Part shown: piece by piece, positions 11,764 through 22,932 of the stretch | Numbering within the stretch: position 1 is the first letter of the stretch | Layout: each line of letters starts with the position of its first letter | Assembly: GCA_001465935.1 (NCBI GenBank) | Contig: LNKV01000001.1 | Span: 248,001 to 312,000 of the forward strand | Length of the DNA: 64,000 nucleotides | Origin: Clarireedia homoeocarpa | Taxonomy: Eukaryota; Ascomycota; Leotiomycetes; Helotiales; Rutstroemiaceae | Reading direction: 5' to 3' | Position numbers and translations under genes: made by a program | Notes under the pieces: model-generated | Database searches by the model: none | Told to the model about the DNA's origin: nothing | The model's input: only the letters and a program-made list of their open reading frames with translations

Positions 11764-12134
11764 GCGCACAGGAACACGAAGCAATCCATCTGCGATGATG
11801 TCACCAAATACCTTCCTGAGTTTGGGACAACTGTGGAGGAGATCAATAGTCAGGTTTATTCCCGGTCCTGTGTCATCATTTCTAGCGGAATTTCGCTCAT
11901 AGTGAGCGCTAAAATACAACAGGTCTTTCAGACACCTTCGCCGGCGTCTTCGGACAGAATTTCTAATATCAACAAATCAACGCTCGGCCCTTCCCTGGGC
12001 AACGCCCCCTCCTGTCCGTGGCCCCGTCAAAATTCATGCAGAAGGGTGATTTACAGTGAAGCCTTCAAGTGTGAAATGGCTTCGAATAGGATCGTTAGGT
12101 GAGAATGACGATTAGTCGTCGTGGAGAGAGGTTT
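11764..12134. other. Convergent intergenic region RKM4-like / EPL1
   Basis: 371 bp of 3'-3' spacer. Nothing beyond the expected 3' UTRs is seen. Confidence 0.6.
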
Positions 12135-13962
12135 TCAAGAATTGGGTTGGTTCGTTGGTTGTACTGCCGGAGGACCAATCGCTTTGTTCCCAGGGCTACC
12201 ACCACTGCCACTAGTGCTCTTGTGGTATACTCTCTGGCGGTGCGGGTCCGGATAGAGGTGTAGGGACAGAGGTATCGTGGATCTGAACTTCAGACATTTT
12301 GTGTCATACGGATCTACCTCATATACGGGTTGCCCATCATCATCATCATCGCCTTGATCATATTTCCACCGATCGAATGTCCTTTCATCTAGGCTCTTAC
12401 TAGCTGTAGACATACCTCTACGATCTATCCACAACCGACCACCACGACCAATGCGTCTACGATATGCTGGTTGGCCACGGTGCTCGTCTTCTTCCGGAGG
12501 GCTACCGTACCGTACTGTCACGGCATCCCCTTTCTCCTGCTGTATTGGCGACGACTGATCAAACGATTCTGAGGTTACGGATGATGGCGGTGTCAACAAA
12601 TACTGATATTGAGCGGTAGCAGGACGGAAACCTGTGCTTGAACCTTGTGCTTCGACTGGTAAGAGCGGCTCCCTTGTGCAGTCAATATAGTTCTCATTCC
12701 ATTTGGTGTGCTGAGCAGATTTCTCTTCGAGTTCCCTCTGCAGCATGTTCTCTTTTTGGGCCAGCTGATCACTCAATAAGACGAGATCGGTGTCAATAGG
12801 GCGACCATCAGGACGACTCGGTATACGAAGCTGGCTTGGAGGTCTCGGCAGGACTTGCATCTCTGAAGCCTTCCTCTTCTGCGGCTATGACAAATTAGCA
12901 TCAATCTGCAGCAAACCACAACAGAGAGCGGCAAGCATACCTTCTGATTGATAAGATCATCGTCATCGTTCTTGATGCCCATCTTGACTTTGAGACTCTT
13001 GAGCTCAGTTCGTGATTCGAATACCGATCGCTCGCACTGCAGGAGATTCTTTTTGAAGACTTCTCTTTCAGTAGCCATACGGGTCAACTGTCGAGCATCT
13101 TCCAATTCCTTTCTCAGCTTTCTGAGTTTGTCGGTAATCTGCATGTCTCGAGCTCTTGTTTTCCTTGTGATTCGGACTTCACGACGACGGAAGCAGACAT
13201 ATGGATCGCCTTCATCATTGTCCTGGTGAGTCTCGAACTTCAAACTTGGTTGCAAACCATGATTACCGCACGCTAGTCTTCGAGTTTTCCAGTACTCATA
13301 AATTTCTTTCGCATAATCGGGTACCTTTTCATCCCCCCTTTCCTTCATGGCTTCTTTCATAGCGTCGAAACTCACCACGGTATTGTCGATAGAGGCATAA
13401 GGTGCTTGTGTATCAGCAGTTTCTTCAAATAGATCCATGAGCTTTTCGAAGTCATCCTCTGAAAGCTGCGAAGATGCAGATTTCTTTTTGTTATATTCTT
13501 TAAGAAAGACATCGTCTTCAGTACTCATATTATACTGACAACCAGTGCATTCCTCAACTGTTTGGGAAAAGCGGATGTAAGTAGCAGGTTTGTCAAACTT
13601 CCTCGAATACAAAGCGTCATAGTCAATGTCGGCACCCTCCTCCGCAGGAGGCGCCGGAATCTCGTTGGGCGCATCTTTATCTCCTGCAGAGGTACTTGCC
13701 GCCAAAGCAGCTTGAAGATGGTATTCCTTCACAGTAACGCATTAGCACAACCAATCACGTGATGATAATGGATATATGATGATGAAAGTCACGTGTTACA
13801 TACATTTTCTTCAGCTTTTTCGACACCAGTTTCGACTTTATGTTGACCTTGTAGAGAATCATATTCTGCAGATTCAATTTGGTCTTCTCGTAGAACTTGT
13901 TGGTGAGTGGATCTGTTGAGCTTTTTTTGGCGCACCACCCTGCCCGCAGGTTGTGTTCTCAT
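12135..13962 (-). CDS. EPL1: Enhancer of polycomb-like protein 1, NuA4 histone acetyltransferase subunit
   Basis: Scaffold of the Piccolo/NuA4 histone acetyltransferase that holds Esa1 and Yng2 on nucleosomes; nuclear. Three exons: 13962-13804, 13726-12941, 12884-12135, encoding 564 aa. The N-terminus has RVVRQKKLN and, after the first splice, EENEYHLQAALAAS. The EPcA region contains IPAPPAEEGADIDYDALY and the FEKLMDLFEE...YWKTRR block, then an Arg/Lys-rich RRREVRITRKTRARD segment and a coiled-coil-like stretch (about 245-300). The last exon is Pro/Gly/Gln-rich and low complexity. Two CACGTG motifs lie in intron 1. Divergent from calcineurin B. Confidence 0.96.
13755..13795. promoter_or_regulatory. 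Paired CACGTG (E-box/CBF1-type) motifs in EPL1 intron 1
   Basis: TCACGTGA at 13755-13762 (preceded by CCAA, giving CCAATCACGTGAT) and TCACGTG at 13789-13795 sit 34 bp apart inside the 77-bp first intron of EPL1. CACGTG is the core bound by bHLH factors such as Cbf1. A regulatory role is inference. Confidence 0.4.
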
Positions 13963-14564
13963 GATGGATTGATGTAAGAGTGTAATATTAACGCGACAAC
14001 AACGCAAGATGGACGCGTAAAAAATTGATATAATGAAAAAGCGACCATGGCTTTTCGTTTATTCCATTTTTTAATATTGATTTCGATGTTTTGGTGAATA
14101 TTTTGATGATCGAAAATCGTACCTTGCCACAGTCTGACGTTCGTTCGTGGTACCCCGAAGCAGAATTTTCATTGTGTCAAAGTTGTCCACACTCTACCTA
14201 ATGTGGGTGAATTTCTCGCCTGAGGCATGAAGTAAGGCATGTAACGTTCAAGAATGCTAATCTAGTCCAAATTGAGACTCTCCCATTATCAAACTTCGGA
14301 TAGGGAACAGTGAACAATCCCACCGACAAGACAAACTATTCCATACAGCTTTTTTCCCAACGACGATACCCTACTTGCTATTGGGGGGAAACGGAACGTG
14401 AAGCTTCTAGGAACTCAAACACACTACTCCGAAGCAATAATATCACACTTTGCCGCAATAATCGAATATCCAAATCTACATTCCACCTCCTCCCCGCCTT
14501 TTTCTCATTCAGCCTCGCGAGTCTCAACAAACCACTTGCACTCCCACCACAATCCTCCACAAAG
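13963..14564. promoter_or_regulatory. Divergent promoter region EPL1 / CNB1
   Basis: A 602-bp head-to-head gap. A pyrimidine-rich stretch lies just before the CNB1 ATG (about 14480-14520), typical of fungal 5' leaders. No specific site is assigned. Confidence 0.5.
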
Positions 14565-15388
14565 ATGGGAAATACAAGCAGTGCCGTTCTGGACAATATT
14601 GTGCAGGGCTCCAATTGTGCGGATATGAATTTTTTATTACACGTCTGCGAGAATGGGAGGAGTTAATTGCTAATCGAATGGGCAGTCGATCGAGATGAAG
14701 TCGATAGGTTACGGAAACGTTTTATGAAGTTGGATAAGGTGCGCAAACCTGGAAATATTTATCTTGGGAGGTCTTGGCTGATACATGATCTGGAATTAGG
14801 ATAACTCCGGTACCATCGAGCGCGAAGAGTTTCTGAGTCTTCCACAAATCTCCTCGAACCCTCTTGCTACTAGGTCCGTTGGCCTCCTTTTCACCGCTTC
14901 CCCATGATCCTGAGACGGTCGATCATACACCTGGATACAAAACATTGTAGCTTAACTAATACGATCTCTTACTATAGGATGATCGCCATATTCGATGAGG
15001 ATGGCGGTGGGGATGTCGATTTCCAGGAATTCGTAAGCGGGCTCAGCGCTTTCAGCTCTAAGGGCAACAAGGAACAAAAGTTACGATTTGCGTTCAAAGT
15101 CTACGACATCGATCGTGATGGATACATTTCGAACGGAGAGCTGTTCATCGTCTTGAAGATGATGGTGGGTAGTAATTTGAAAGACCAACAGTTGCAGCAG
15201 ATTGTGGATAAGACGATTATGGAGGCGGATTTGGACCGTGATGGGAAGATTAGCTTTGAGGAGTTTACGAAGATGGTGGAGAATACGGATGTTAGCATGA
15301 GTATGACGCTAGGTATGTTGGATTTTATTATTTCGGGTGTTAAAAACTGGGGAACAATGCTAATACTGCGGGGATAGATCAATTCTAA
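14565..15388 (+). CDS. CNB1: Calcineurin regulatory subunit B
   Basis: Calcium-binding regulatory subunit of the Ca2+/calmodulin-dependent phosphatase calcineurin. Five exons: 14565-14616, 14686-14738, 14800-14873, 14978-15312, 15378-15388, encoding 174 aa, exactly the usual length. Four EF-hands are visible: DKDNSGTIEREEF, DEDGGGDVDFQEF, DIDRDGYISNGEL and DLDRDGKISFEEF. The N-terminus MGNTSS fits the myristoylation consensus. The last exon is only 11 nt and supplies the conserved terminal residues D-Q-F and the stop. Four introns in 525 coding nt make this the most intron-dense gene per codon here. It is followed by an 11.7-kb stretch without genes. Confidence 0.97.
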
Positions 15389-15890
15389 GTTTAAAGAGGA
15401 GACAGGGTGGGAGAAATTGAGGATGATCTATGCAGCGGCATGTGTTTTGAGCATCAAGCGAAGCAGGAAATAAAGTAGATCATGGTAAAGCGGAGCTCGA
15501 ATGCAGGACATAGACATGAGCTACGAACGGAGTTCTTGCATGTTGGTGTAGGGAGCGGGAGCGGGAGCGGGCGCTCAGCGAACGGTGTTGGAGAGGGGAA
15601 ATGTGGGGGGGGAGGGGAATATCTATGAAATTTTAGTATGGAAAGAATGAAACGATAACTTATTGTTATGCTGTGGGATGATGACCTGATCTTCCTGCCG
15701 AGCGGTGAATAGTGCGTGGTTTGGGAAGTTCTCCGGAGAAGGATGATTTCTTCTAGTCTCGTTCTGAGCTTCCTAGTATACGGCTCTTTCCCTACATCTA
15801 ACTACAAAGTGTTTTTCACAAACTCTGGCTGTTATGTTTTTCTACGTTGGTTCTGTTCCTTCATTCTATCCGTATTAGTGATTTATTCCC

Positions 15891-15891
<1 letters not shown>

Positions 15892-15922
<31 letters not shown>
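15892..15922. repeat. (CTGT)n microsatellite
   Basis: Seven to eight uninterrupted CTGT units, about 0.5 kb downstream of CNB1. Confidence 0.9.
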
Positions 15923-16022
15923 CATCATATCACTATCCATCCTCCTTACCCATCCATCAGTCCATTTTAAATTGTTTTTTCCTTAAGTTTCCTCTCACTA
16001 CACAATGATGACTGCTCTTATT

Positions 16023-16043
16023 TCTCTCTCTCTCTCTCTCTCT
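16023..16043. repeat. (TC)n microsatellite
   Basis: A perfect TC dinucleotide run of about ten units. Confidence 0.9.
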
Positions 16044-16072
16044 TTCCACCTATAACCCTCATCATGAATATC

Positions 16073-16134
16073 AAGCATACAAGCATACATGCATACAAGC
16101 ATACATACATACATACATACATACATACATACAT
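16073..16134. repeat. (ACAT)n microsatellite with AAGCATAC variants
   Basis: Imperfect AAGCATAC/ATGCATAC units pass into a perfect ACAT run ending at 16134. Confidence 0.9.
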
Positions 16135-16880
16135 GTCAATCTTCCAAAGCGAAAGCGGAAAGCGGAAAGATTCAGCTTCTTGTGGGCTCTTTGGTCTGGA
16201 ATGTTGTATATATGTATGTATGTGTGTGTGAAGTGGTTGGTTGGTTGTTCTCTCTTATTGATTGATTGATTGATTGATCACTTGTGTGCGTGCATTCATT
16301 GTATTGGGAACTTTAACCTTTCTGTGGTGTAGAATAAATTATCTGGATTGGATTGGATTGGGTTGGATGTCTTATATATAAATAGCATCGCTAGATGAAA
16401 GTTAAGTTCCCGTCAGTGTCATTTGCTTGGTTGGTCGGTCATTCATTCACTCCTAGCTTTTCAAGTATTTCTCCAATCCCCAACTTCGTATTCTTAAAAA
16501 AAAAAATAAAAAAACAAAAATCACTAGGTGAGTCGGTCTTCACTTGCCTCGCCTTTCCTAACTTACATTCATTCCCCTAGGTGAATACATCACTGATTGA
16601 TCCAACAATATCATACCATATGATATGATTCCCTCCCCCCTCCCCCCTATACAACTCCTCCTCCTCCTCCTTCCCCTCCTTCTCCTCCTCCCCCACTCCA
16701 CCATCCGCTTCTTCTCCCTCCCCCCACCCAACAAACATCCCACCAACCCCAACCCCAACCCAACCCAACCCCAAAACACAAGAGAACAAGAATAACAAGA
16801 AAAAGAAGAAGAAGCAGGAAAACGAAAACCCCCACAATACAATACAATCACGCCAGTCCAGCATGCTACTAATACCCGTC

Positions 16881-16944
16881 TCTATCCATCTATCCATCTA
16901 TCCATCTCTCCATCTATCCATCCATCTATCTATCCATCTATCTG
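16881..16944. repeat. (ATCT/ATCC)n mixed tetranucleotide repeat
   Basis: Alternating ATCC and ATCT units cover about 64 bp. Confidence 0.85.
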
Positions 16945-17250
16945 GCCTATCTACATGTATCTGTGTGTGTGTATGCGCGCGTACGAAAGCAGCAGTCAGT
17001 CAGTTCCGAGCCTCAGAATTATAGACGGATAGATGGAGTTTCGTTTCATGTTTCGTAGGTACGCAGAAAGGAAGGAAGGGATGGGATGGGATGGGGTGGA
17101 TTAGAAGTGTAAGTTCAAGTGTAAGTTCAAGTGTAAAGTGAGTGGTTGTACGAGTAGATAGATATCTAGATGTATTGGAAGTGTTAGGTAGGTGAAGGAA
17201 GGAAGGAAGGATCAGGGGGTGCGTGGTTGAGAGAGAGGGGTTTTGTTGAA

Positions 17251-17283
17251 TGGATGGGATGGGATGGGATGGGATGGGATGAT
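17251..17283. repeat. (GGGAT)n pentanucleotide repeat
   Basis: About six GGGAT units. Shorter copies of the same unit recur near 17085 and 31320, so the unit is not confined to one site. Confidence 0.85.
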
Positions 17284-20200
17284 ATTCAGTTCTGATAGTG
17301 GGGGAGGGGGGTGATGGATTGGGGTCTATGGCATAGGTATGTAATAGTAGTAGTAGTAGTAGTTGTTGTTGTTAGTATTATCAGTAGATGGGGGATTAGG
17401 GTGGTAGAAGGGATGTTTGTGTGTCTGTGTATATATCGTATTTGAATTCAGAGTTGGGGGATCGAGTCGAGTTGTGCTGTGTTGTGTTGTGTTGTGCTGT
17501 GCGACTTTGTTTATATAATTATATCTGTTCCCGTTGAAAAGAGGATTGGTAAAAAGGTGTCTTTAATGAGTTTTATCTGGCCAGCACAATAGCCGTTCCT
17601 TAACCAGATGCAAATTTATAAAGTCATCAATAAGAATGAGATATCTCTCGCATGCAAGTTAGATCTGCTGCTATGAAGCTTGGCTGTGTTTTTCGGGATG
17701 TGGTTGCTGTATGCTGGGGGGTGAAGTCATTGGAATTTGTGTTTCTAAAGGTTCTATACATGTATATGTATGCCATCATCAACTCTCAACGCCGTGCCTG
17801 ACCGTTTCCCGAGGATACTTCGATATGAGAATGGGATCTTGGTGTAGCATGTAAAAACTAAAGATCCCTCAAGATTACAGGATGCTGGGAGAGGATGAGA
17901 TGAAGAGTGGTAGGGCTCGGATGCGAGGTTACTTAGGAGCTCGAAATTGCGGATTCTTGCCGGAACTATAGGCAGGATGTTAGGATGAACGAGAGATACA
18001 TTTGTGTTTATAGATGCTGTTGAGCAAACTATGTGAGAATGATTGGCCACAGAGTGGGTGCTCTCAGTTTGTAGCATGCTATTATAGTGGCTGGTTGAGA
18101 GGGCCATTGGATACACCGATAGCTGTCGAATGACGAAGTGCAGCACAGCGATCACGGGATGGGGCGAAAGGGTAGATTGTGGTTGTGATACGCTGGTGGT
18201 GCTGAAGCTGAAGCCGAACACCGACTGAGTAAAATATCCCAATTCCTAGTTCTCCTACATTTTGTAGACACAACGCTGCTTCCCAATATCCATCCACAAG
18301 GAGTGAGATTTGAGTTCACGGCGATTTGAGGTGATCCAGAAGCGCAACCATCATCAATAACCTTACCTAAGGAATTTCCTCTTCCCACTCCGAGTTCGTC
18401 AGATCTAGGACGAGAACTTGGCGTGCCCAGAGTGAATGCTTCAGTTCATCCGCTGCATTGACTCACTAATGGTCATTGAGAACAATCTGCGTGCAGATCC
18501 TGACAATTGCCTCATGCGCCCCATAGGAATTCCGGACAGCAAACTTCCTGAAGTCGATGAATTGCGCAATCCAAAGTATGACTCTGCCTCATATGGGGCA
18601 TGGAAAAGAAAGTATACGAAAGTCTGGTGACCGGATCCGTCCATGAAGAAAGGGGTGTATCCATGAAGAAAGAAAAAGTATAGTTAGCTAGTCAATTGAG
18701 TGGAGCTGTGGCTTTTGGAATAACCTCGTCCGTTTGACCACATTCGCCGAGCTAAAAACTTTGACGCTCGCGAAGGAGGAAAAAGGACATCTACAGTAGA
18801 CGGGAGGGTCCAATGCTCGCAAAGAATTCTCAAGTCTGATGTCTAGATGCGAAAGATGATTCGCAGCGTCTTACCTGGGAACTATCGATCGATGGTTTCC
18901 GACTGAAAGGGAAATCGCATAACGCACAACCCAGCCTTATCATGAGATTTCTACTGTCCGGTGCATCACCACATGGCTATGCCGGATATCTTTACTTCGT
19001 ATGTCCACCTCATTGAGCTAACAGCGTCATTCTCCAGCCTTGCTGGCTCCAAGTGCGTGCAATGTGTAACGTTTGCTAATTCCTGATCTATGCCCCATAG
19101 ATGATAGAAAGGCAGGATGAACTCGTACGGTCTGAGCTTTTGGTAGACAGCCAGGATATGCATGAAATGTGATGGCTGGGGAATTCATGTAGAAACGCGC
19201 GTTCTGTTCATTGGGTTCCATTACGATGAGATATTTGTCCGTGTGCAAACATCGTGAGATGTTAGCTGCGAAGCAGTGCGTACAAGCAGTACTGGAATGC
19301 CCCATGTATGATTGGCTATGGGCTCTCACTCTCACCGGTGTGCTGCTTGCTCGGTGCTGAAAAGCATTGCATTATGCAGCTCGATACGAAGTATTTTAGT
19401 ACTAAAGGAGGCGGAGTCGTATGGGAGTGTTGCCGCCGGTGCTTCAACGAAGCATATATTGATTTCCTCACATGCTCACGCGTACAATGATAGACGGAAA
19501 TAGTTGCGTGCGTGGGGGGAGATGGGCATGGTATCACAGACCCATCCGGCAAGTGGTGCTGTAAACAAAGCAGCGAAATGAGAGGAAGATTTTCCGAAAC
19601 ATCGTCGAAGTGTGTCTTTCGTAAGTATCGAGATGGGAAGCGGAATGCGAGTCCACCGTCAGGGATATGTATGAAATAGCCCAAGAAGCAGGGGGGGTCA
19701 ATTAAAATTGTTCTTGGTGTATTCTCGAAGGTAAGAAAATATCCGAAAAAGAGGATTTCGCATGATGGTTTGTGCGCATAGTGTGTTTCGGCTTTTATTT
19801 CGAGACCTTGGAGCTTCTCGCATCGCCGCAAGCATGGGATTCCTAGATATTAACACATGGGTATGAGACTGGGACCTAAGCACCGTATAGGGCTGCGTTT
19901 GTTTGATGATTATGGAGGCCGGCGTTGCGGCCTTGCTGGATGAAGTTACATGAGCGCCAACAACCATGACGTCGCATTCAAGAAAGAGCCCGAGGGTAGA
20001 GCCGATGCGGTAATGTTTACGAACGTGCATGTACCGAGATATCCGAGCGGAGGCAGCAGCGGTAGATGTGAGCGAGTGTACCAGTAGTCTGCCGATGCTC
20101 TTGTGGAGAGCAGAGGATATTGGATAATTAGAGACCCAAATTCCGGCCGATCAAACATAACGGTTTGACATAGTTCCTCGAGCAGCGGCACGTGTAGCTC

Positions 20201-21212
20201 AGGGAAATTCCTGGAAACTCTTCACCACCAGGGGAAAATTGAGCGGCCGGTGGAGATTGAGCAACTTCCCTCCCGCGCCCGCGAAAGACGTTCAAGCGGT
20301 CTGAGGCGGTGGAGACGGACGGAGATGGCCTTTCAGTCGGCCAGCCTTGCGAAGAGCACCATGAATGCAGCGTGCTTTAGAGTCTACATGTTTCAACTGC
20401 CGATCCATCCAGTAACGAGTGGAACGAGCTTGCGGACCCCCTGACTCCGTAATCGTATCCAGCCGTACCTGATGCCACTTCTCAATTGATTGATTGATGA
20501 TGTCGGCTTTGCTTGACCGAAGTATGGGAATATTGGGACAGAGGACAGAATAGGTTCATGAATGCAAACAGCTTGAGCTGCTGCCATTACTCGCGACTCC
20601 CCGAGGGACCCTTGTATGATGCAGCGGATTAAGGAACAAGAATAGGAATGTACGGCGGCGATCCCTGTGCTTTGTCGACGACATCTTGCTTGGTAGAGTT
20701 AGTGAGGCGTGCTATCGGGGGAGGGGGGCAGCTTAGCCCAATACTGTATCTAATGCTGTATCTAATATCTTGACTCGTGTCAATTTGTTTTCAAACCTTT
20801 TTCATGCGGTTTGAGGGTTGGGAAAGCATTATTGTGGCTTGAGCTGAATGTTACATCAAAGGGATCTCGGGGACTGGTAAAGTGCCATGAGGCTATGAGC
20901 AGCATAGGGAACGTGCCAGCAGGTAAATACATTGTGAGGTGACGGTGACCTAAACAACATCGATTGATTGATTGATTGACCTGATCTCTCCCTCGAAGGA
21001 GCTTTTTCCTTTCCAAACATTGGTGGACCCTATATTGACAAATACTTATACGGGTGCGGTGTGACCCTTTCCGGAAGGAGGAAGCGAAAAAAAGAGAGCG
21101 GGAATGGTGGATGTTTCGTATGGAGTAGAACATTTGATACAAATTGGGCCAAAGTACGAAGGAGATGGAATACATTATACTTTGGTGCATTGATACATTT
21201 TAGTAGTAGGTG

Positions 21213-21351
21213 GACTTGTTGGACTTGTGGATGTGGACTTGTAAGCTTGCAGACTTGTTGGACTTGTGGATGTGGACTTGTAAGCTTGTTAGACTTGTGG
21301 GCTTGTAAGCTTGTAAGCTTGTAGACTTGTGGACGTGTGGACTTGTAGACT
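21213..21351. repeat. Nested GGACTTGT minisatellite with a 39-bp higher-order unit
   Basis: GGACTTGTGG, GTAAGCTTG and related short units are arrayed. A longer block of about 39 bp beginning at 21213 recurs at 21252 almost unchanged, then decays into shorter units. Confidence 0.85.
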
Positions 21352-21367
21352 TTCCAACTGGATCCGG

Positions 21368-21436
21368 AGTCGATAGATGATGGGATACAGAGTCGATAGA
21401 TGATGGCATACAGAGTCGATAGATGATGGGATACTA
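21368..21436. repeat. 23-bp minisatellite, three units
   Basis: Units at 21368-21390, 21391-21413 and 21414-21436 begin AGTCGATAGATGATGG and differ by one or two bases, the last at its 3' end. Confidence 0.9.
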
Positions 21437-22091
21437 CGATACTACGATCCTACCCTACCCGATGTCCACGCCGCGGTAGCCCAACGAGCACCACGGCAAG
21501 CCTCCCTTTTCGGGCTAGGTCGATTGATTTGATATTAGGGCCTGCGTCGATCGTCTGCAGCTAGGATAATATTTTGCAGCTTTTGAGAGATGGCCATGTG
21601 GTTTCCAAGGTACCAACACCCAATCAGCACGAATGAGCGAAGGAGCGAATCACGCGCCAGGGACAGGGGCAAAGCGAGGATTTGAGCCACAATTGGATCG
21701 AGTTGGGATTAAGTTGGGTTCTGACGCACCAAGGCAGAAGGTCCTGGATGAGGTGATGACAACAAACTGGGTTCATGGTTATAACATTGTCTCCCTGCGC
21801 CCTTGCGCCTTTGCGCCTTTTTATTTTCGAGAGCAAAAAACACCCAAGCAACTGAAACCGGGCAGCGCCATTGGTCCAGGGCAGGCACTTTCAGGGTACA
21901 TGGCTTTTGCAATGGTACTGAGTAGTCACGAAAAAGCCCTAATTAGCTCTCACTAAAAGCTGTTTGCTCCCACTAAGAGCTGTTCGCTGGCCGATGTCCC
22001 AAGTGGGTGCATGGTGGGTGCGTGCGTGGTGCCTCGAGAAGTTGTGAAGTGTGAAGACTGAATACGGTGCTGTATGTACGAAGTAGCAATT

Positions 22092-22157
22092 CCCCTTGCC
22101 CTTCCCTTGCCTTGCCTTGCCTTGCCTTGCCTTCCCTTCCCCTTCCCTTCCCTTCCC
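22092..22157. repeat. (CCTTG/CCTTC)n pentanucleotide tract
   Basis: CTTGC units pass into CCTTC units over about 65 bp. Confidence 0.85.
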
Positions 22158-22520
22158 CATGCCCATTCCGCCCAAACCCACAGTCCACCCTAACAAAGCC
22201 ACCAAACGAAGGCTTTCGCATGCTCTTCTTTTCTTCTTCCCCGAGCGACACACGATAAAAGTCCTTGGCACAAGCGTTCAAGCGTTCAAGCGTTTCCTAG
22301 AATATTCCAAGCCTTCGATTCACGGCCTTCGATTCACGGCCTTCTATTCACGGGCCCCCATCGAGTGCTCTGTCGCCCCATGCAATGTCGTACACCTGCA
22401 GGAGAATTGGAGACCTGCAGACCTGGAGACTTGGATGCCGACCGACCTGTCGAAACAAAGTGCTGTGTACGGAGGTACGTCCTTGTACTTACTTTATCGT
22501 ACAGGCACTAGCGAGCGAGC

Positions 22521-22563
22521 TACCTGGCTCCCTACCTGGCTCCCTACCTGGCTCCCTACCTGG
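22521..22563. repeat. 12-bp minisatellite TACCTGGCTCCC
   Basis: Three perfect 12-bp units plus a partial fourth. Confidence 0.9.
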
Positions 22564-22611
22564 TCACCGAGATCAATGCATTTCCCTACCGCCGCATACC
22601 GACTCTGCCGC

Positions 22612-22664
22612 CCCATTGCCCACTGCCCATTGCCCATTGCCCATTGCCCATTGCCCATTGCCCA
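22612..22664. repeat. (CCCATTG)n heptamer repeat
   Basis: Seven full CCCATTG-type units, one of them CCCACTG. Confidence 0.9.
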
Positions 22665-22897
22665 TCCCCCATCCCATCACCCATCACCCATTTTTCATAT
22701 CAGGTTCCCCAGGCTTGTCATTATGCTCGACATAGCTCGTACCTGCTCAGGAAATAATTGATCGGCTTGATCTGCCTGATCTGCCTGATCCGCTGGATCT
22801 GCTGAAATCGATTCTTTATGACGAGATCCTTGCCCTTAGCCCTATTCTTTCGTGCATCTGTTGCGTCTCTTTGCATCGGGTATCTCGGGAAGCACTT

Positions 22898-22932
22898 CCA
22901 TTACCCATTACCCATTACCCATTACCCATTCC
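22898..22932. repeat. (CCCATTA)n heptamer repeat
   Basis: About five units of a heptamer that differs by one base from the one at 22612-22664. Confidence 0.85.

Larger units (their letters stand above)
15389..21199. other. Gene desert, left half (microsatellite-rich)
   Basis: No ORF here shows recognisable domain content. The stretch carries (CTGT)n, (TC)n, (ACAT)n, (GATT)n, (ATCT/ATCC)n, (GGGAT)n, (TAG)n and (TGTTG)n tracts, most between 15.9 and 17.5 kb. From 17.6 to 20.7 kb the sequence is more complex but stop-ridden in all frames. A 64-codon ORF at 18436-18630 (+) is the most protein-like piece and may be chance. Long 3' or 5' UTRs or non-coding transcripts are possible but cannot be shown from sequence. 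Confidence 0.6.

Noticed and set aside
16558..16897. Overlapping minus-strand frames of about 66-106 codons
   Set aside because: All are low-complexity translations of a pyrimidine-rich tract; no conserved content.
17754..18242. 162-codon minus-strand open frame
   Set aside because: Ser/His-rich with no domain; no intron or neighbour support.
19316..19831. 171-codon minus-strand open frame in the desert
   Set aside because: No recognisable motif and irregular composition; overlapping frames on both strands are equally open, which suggests chance.
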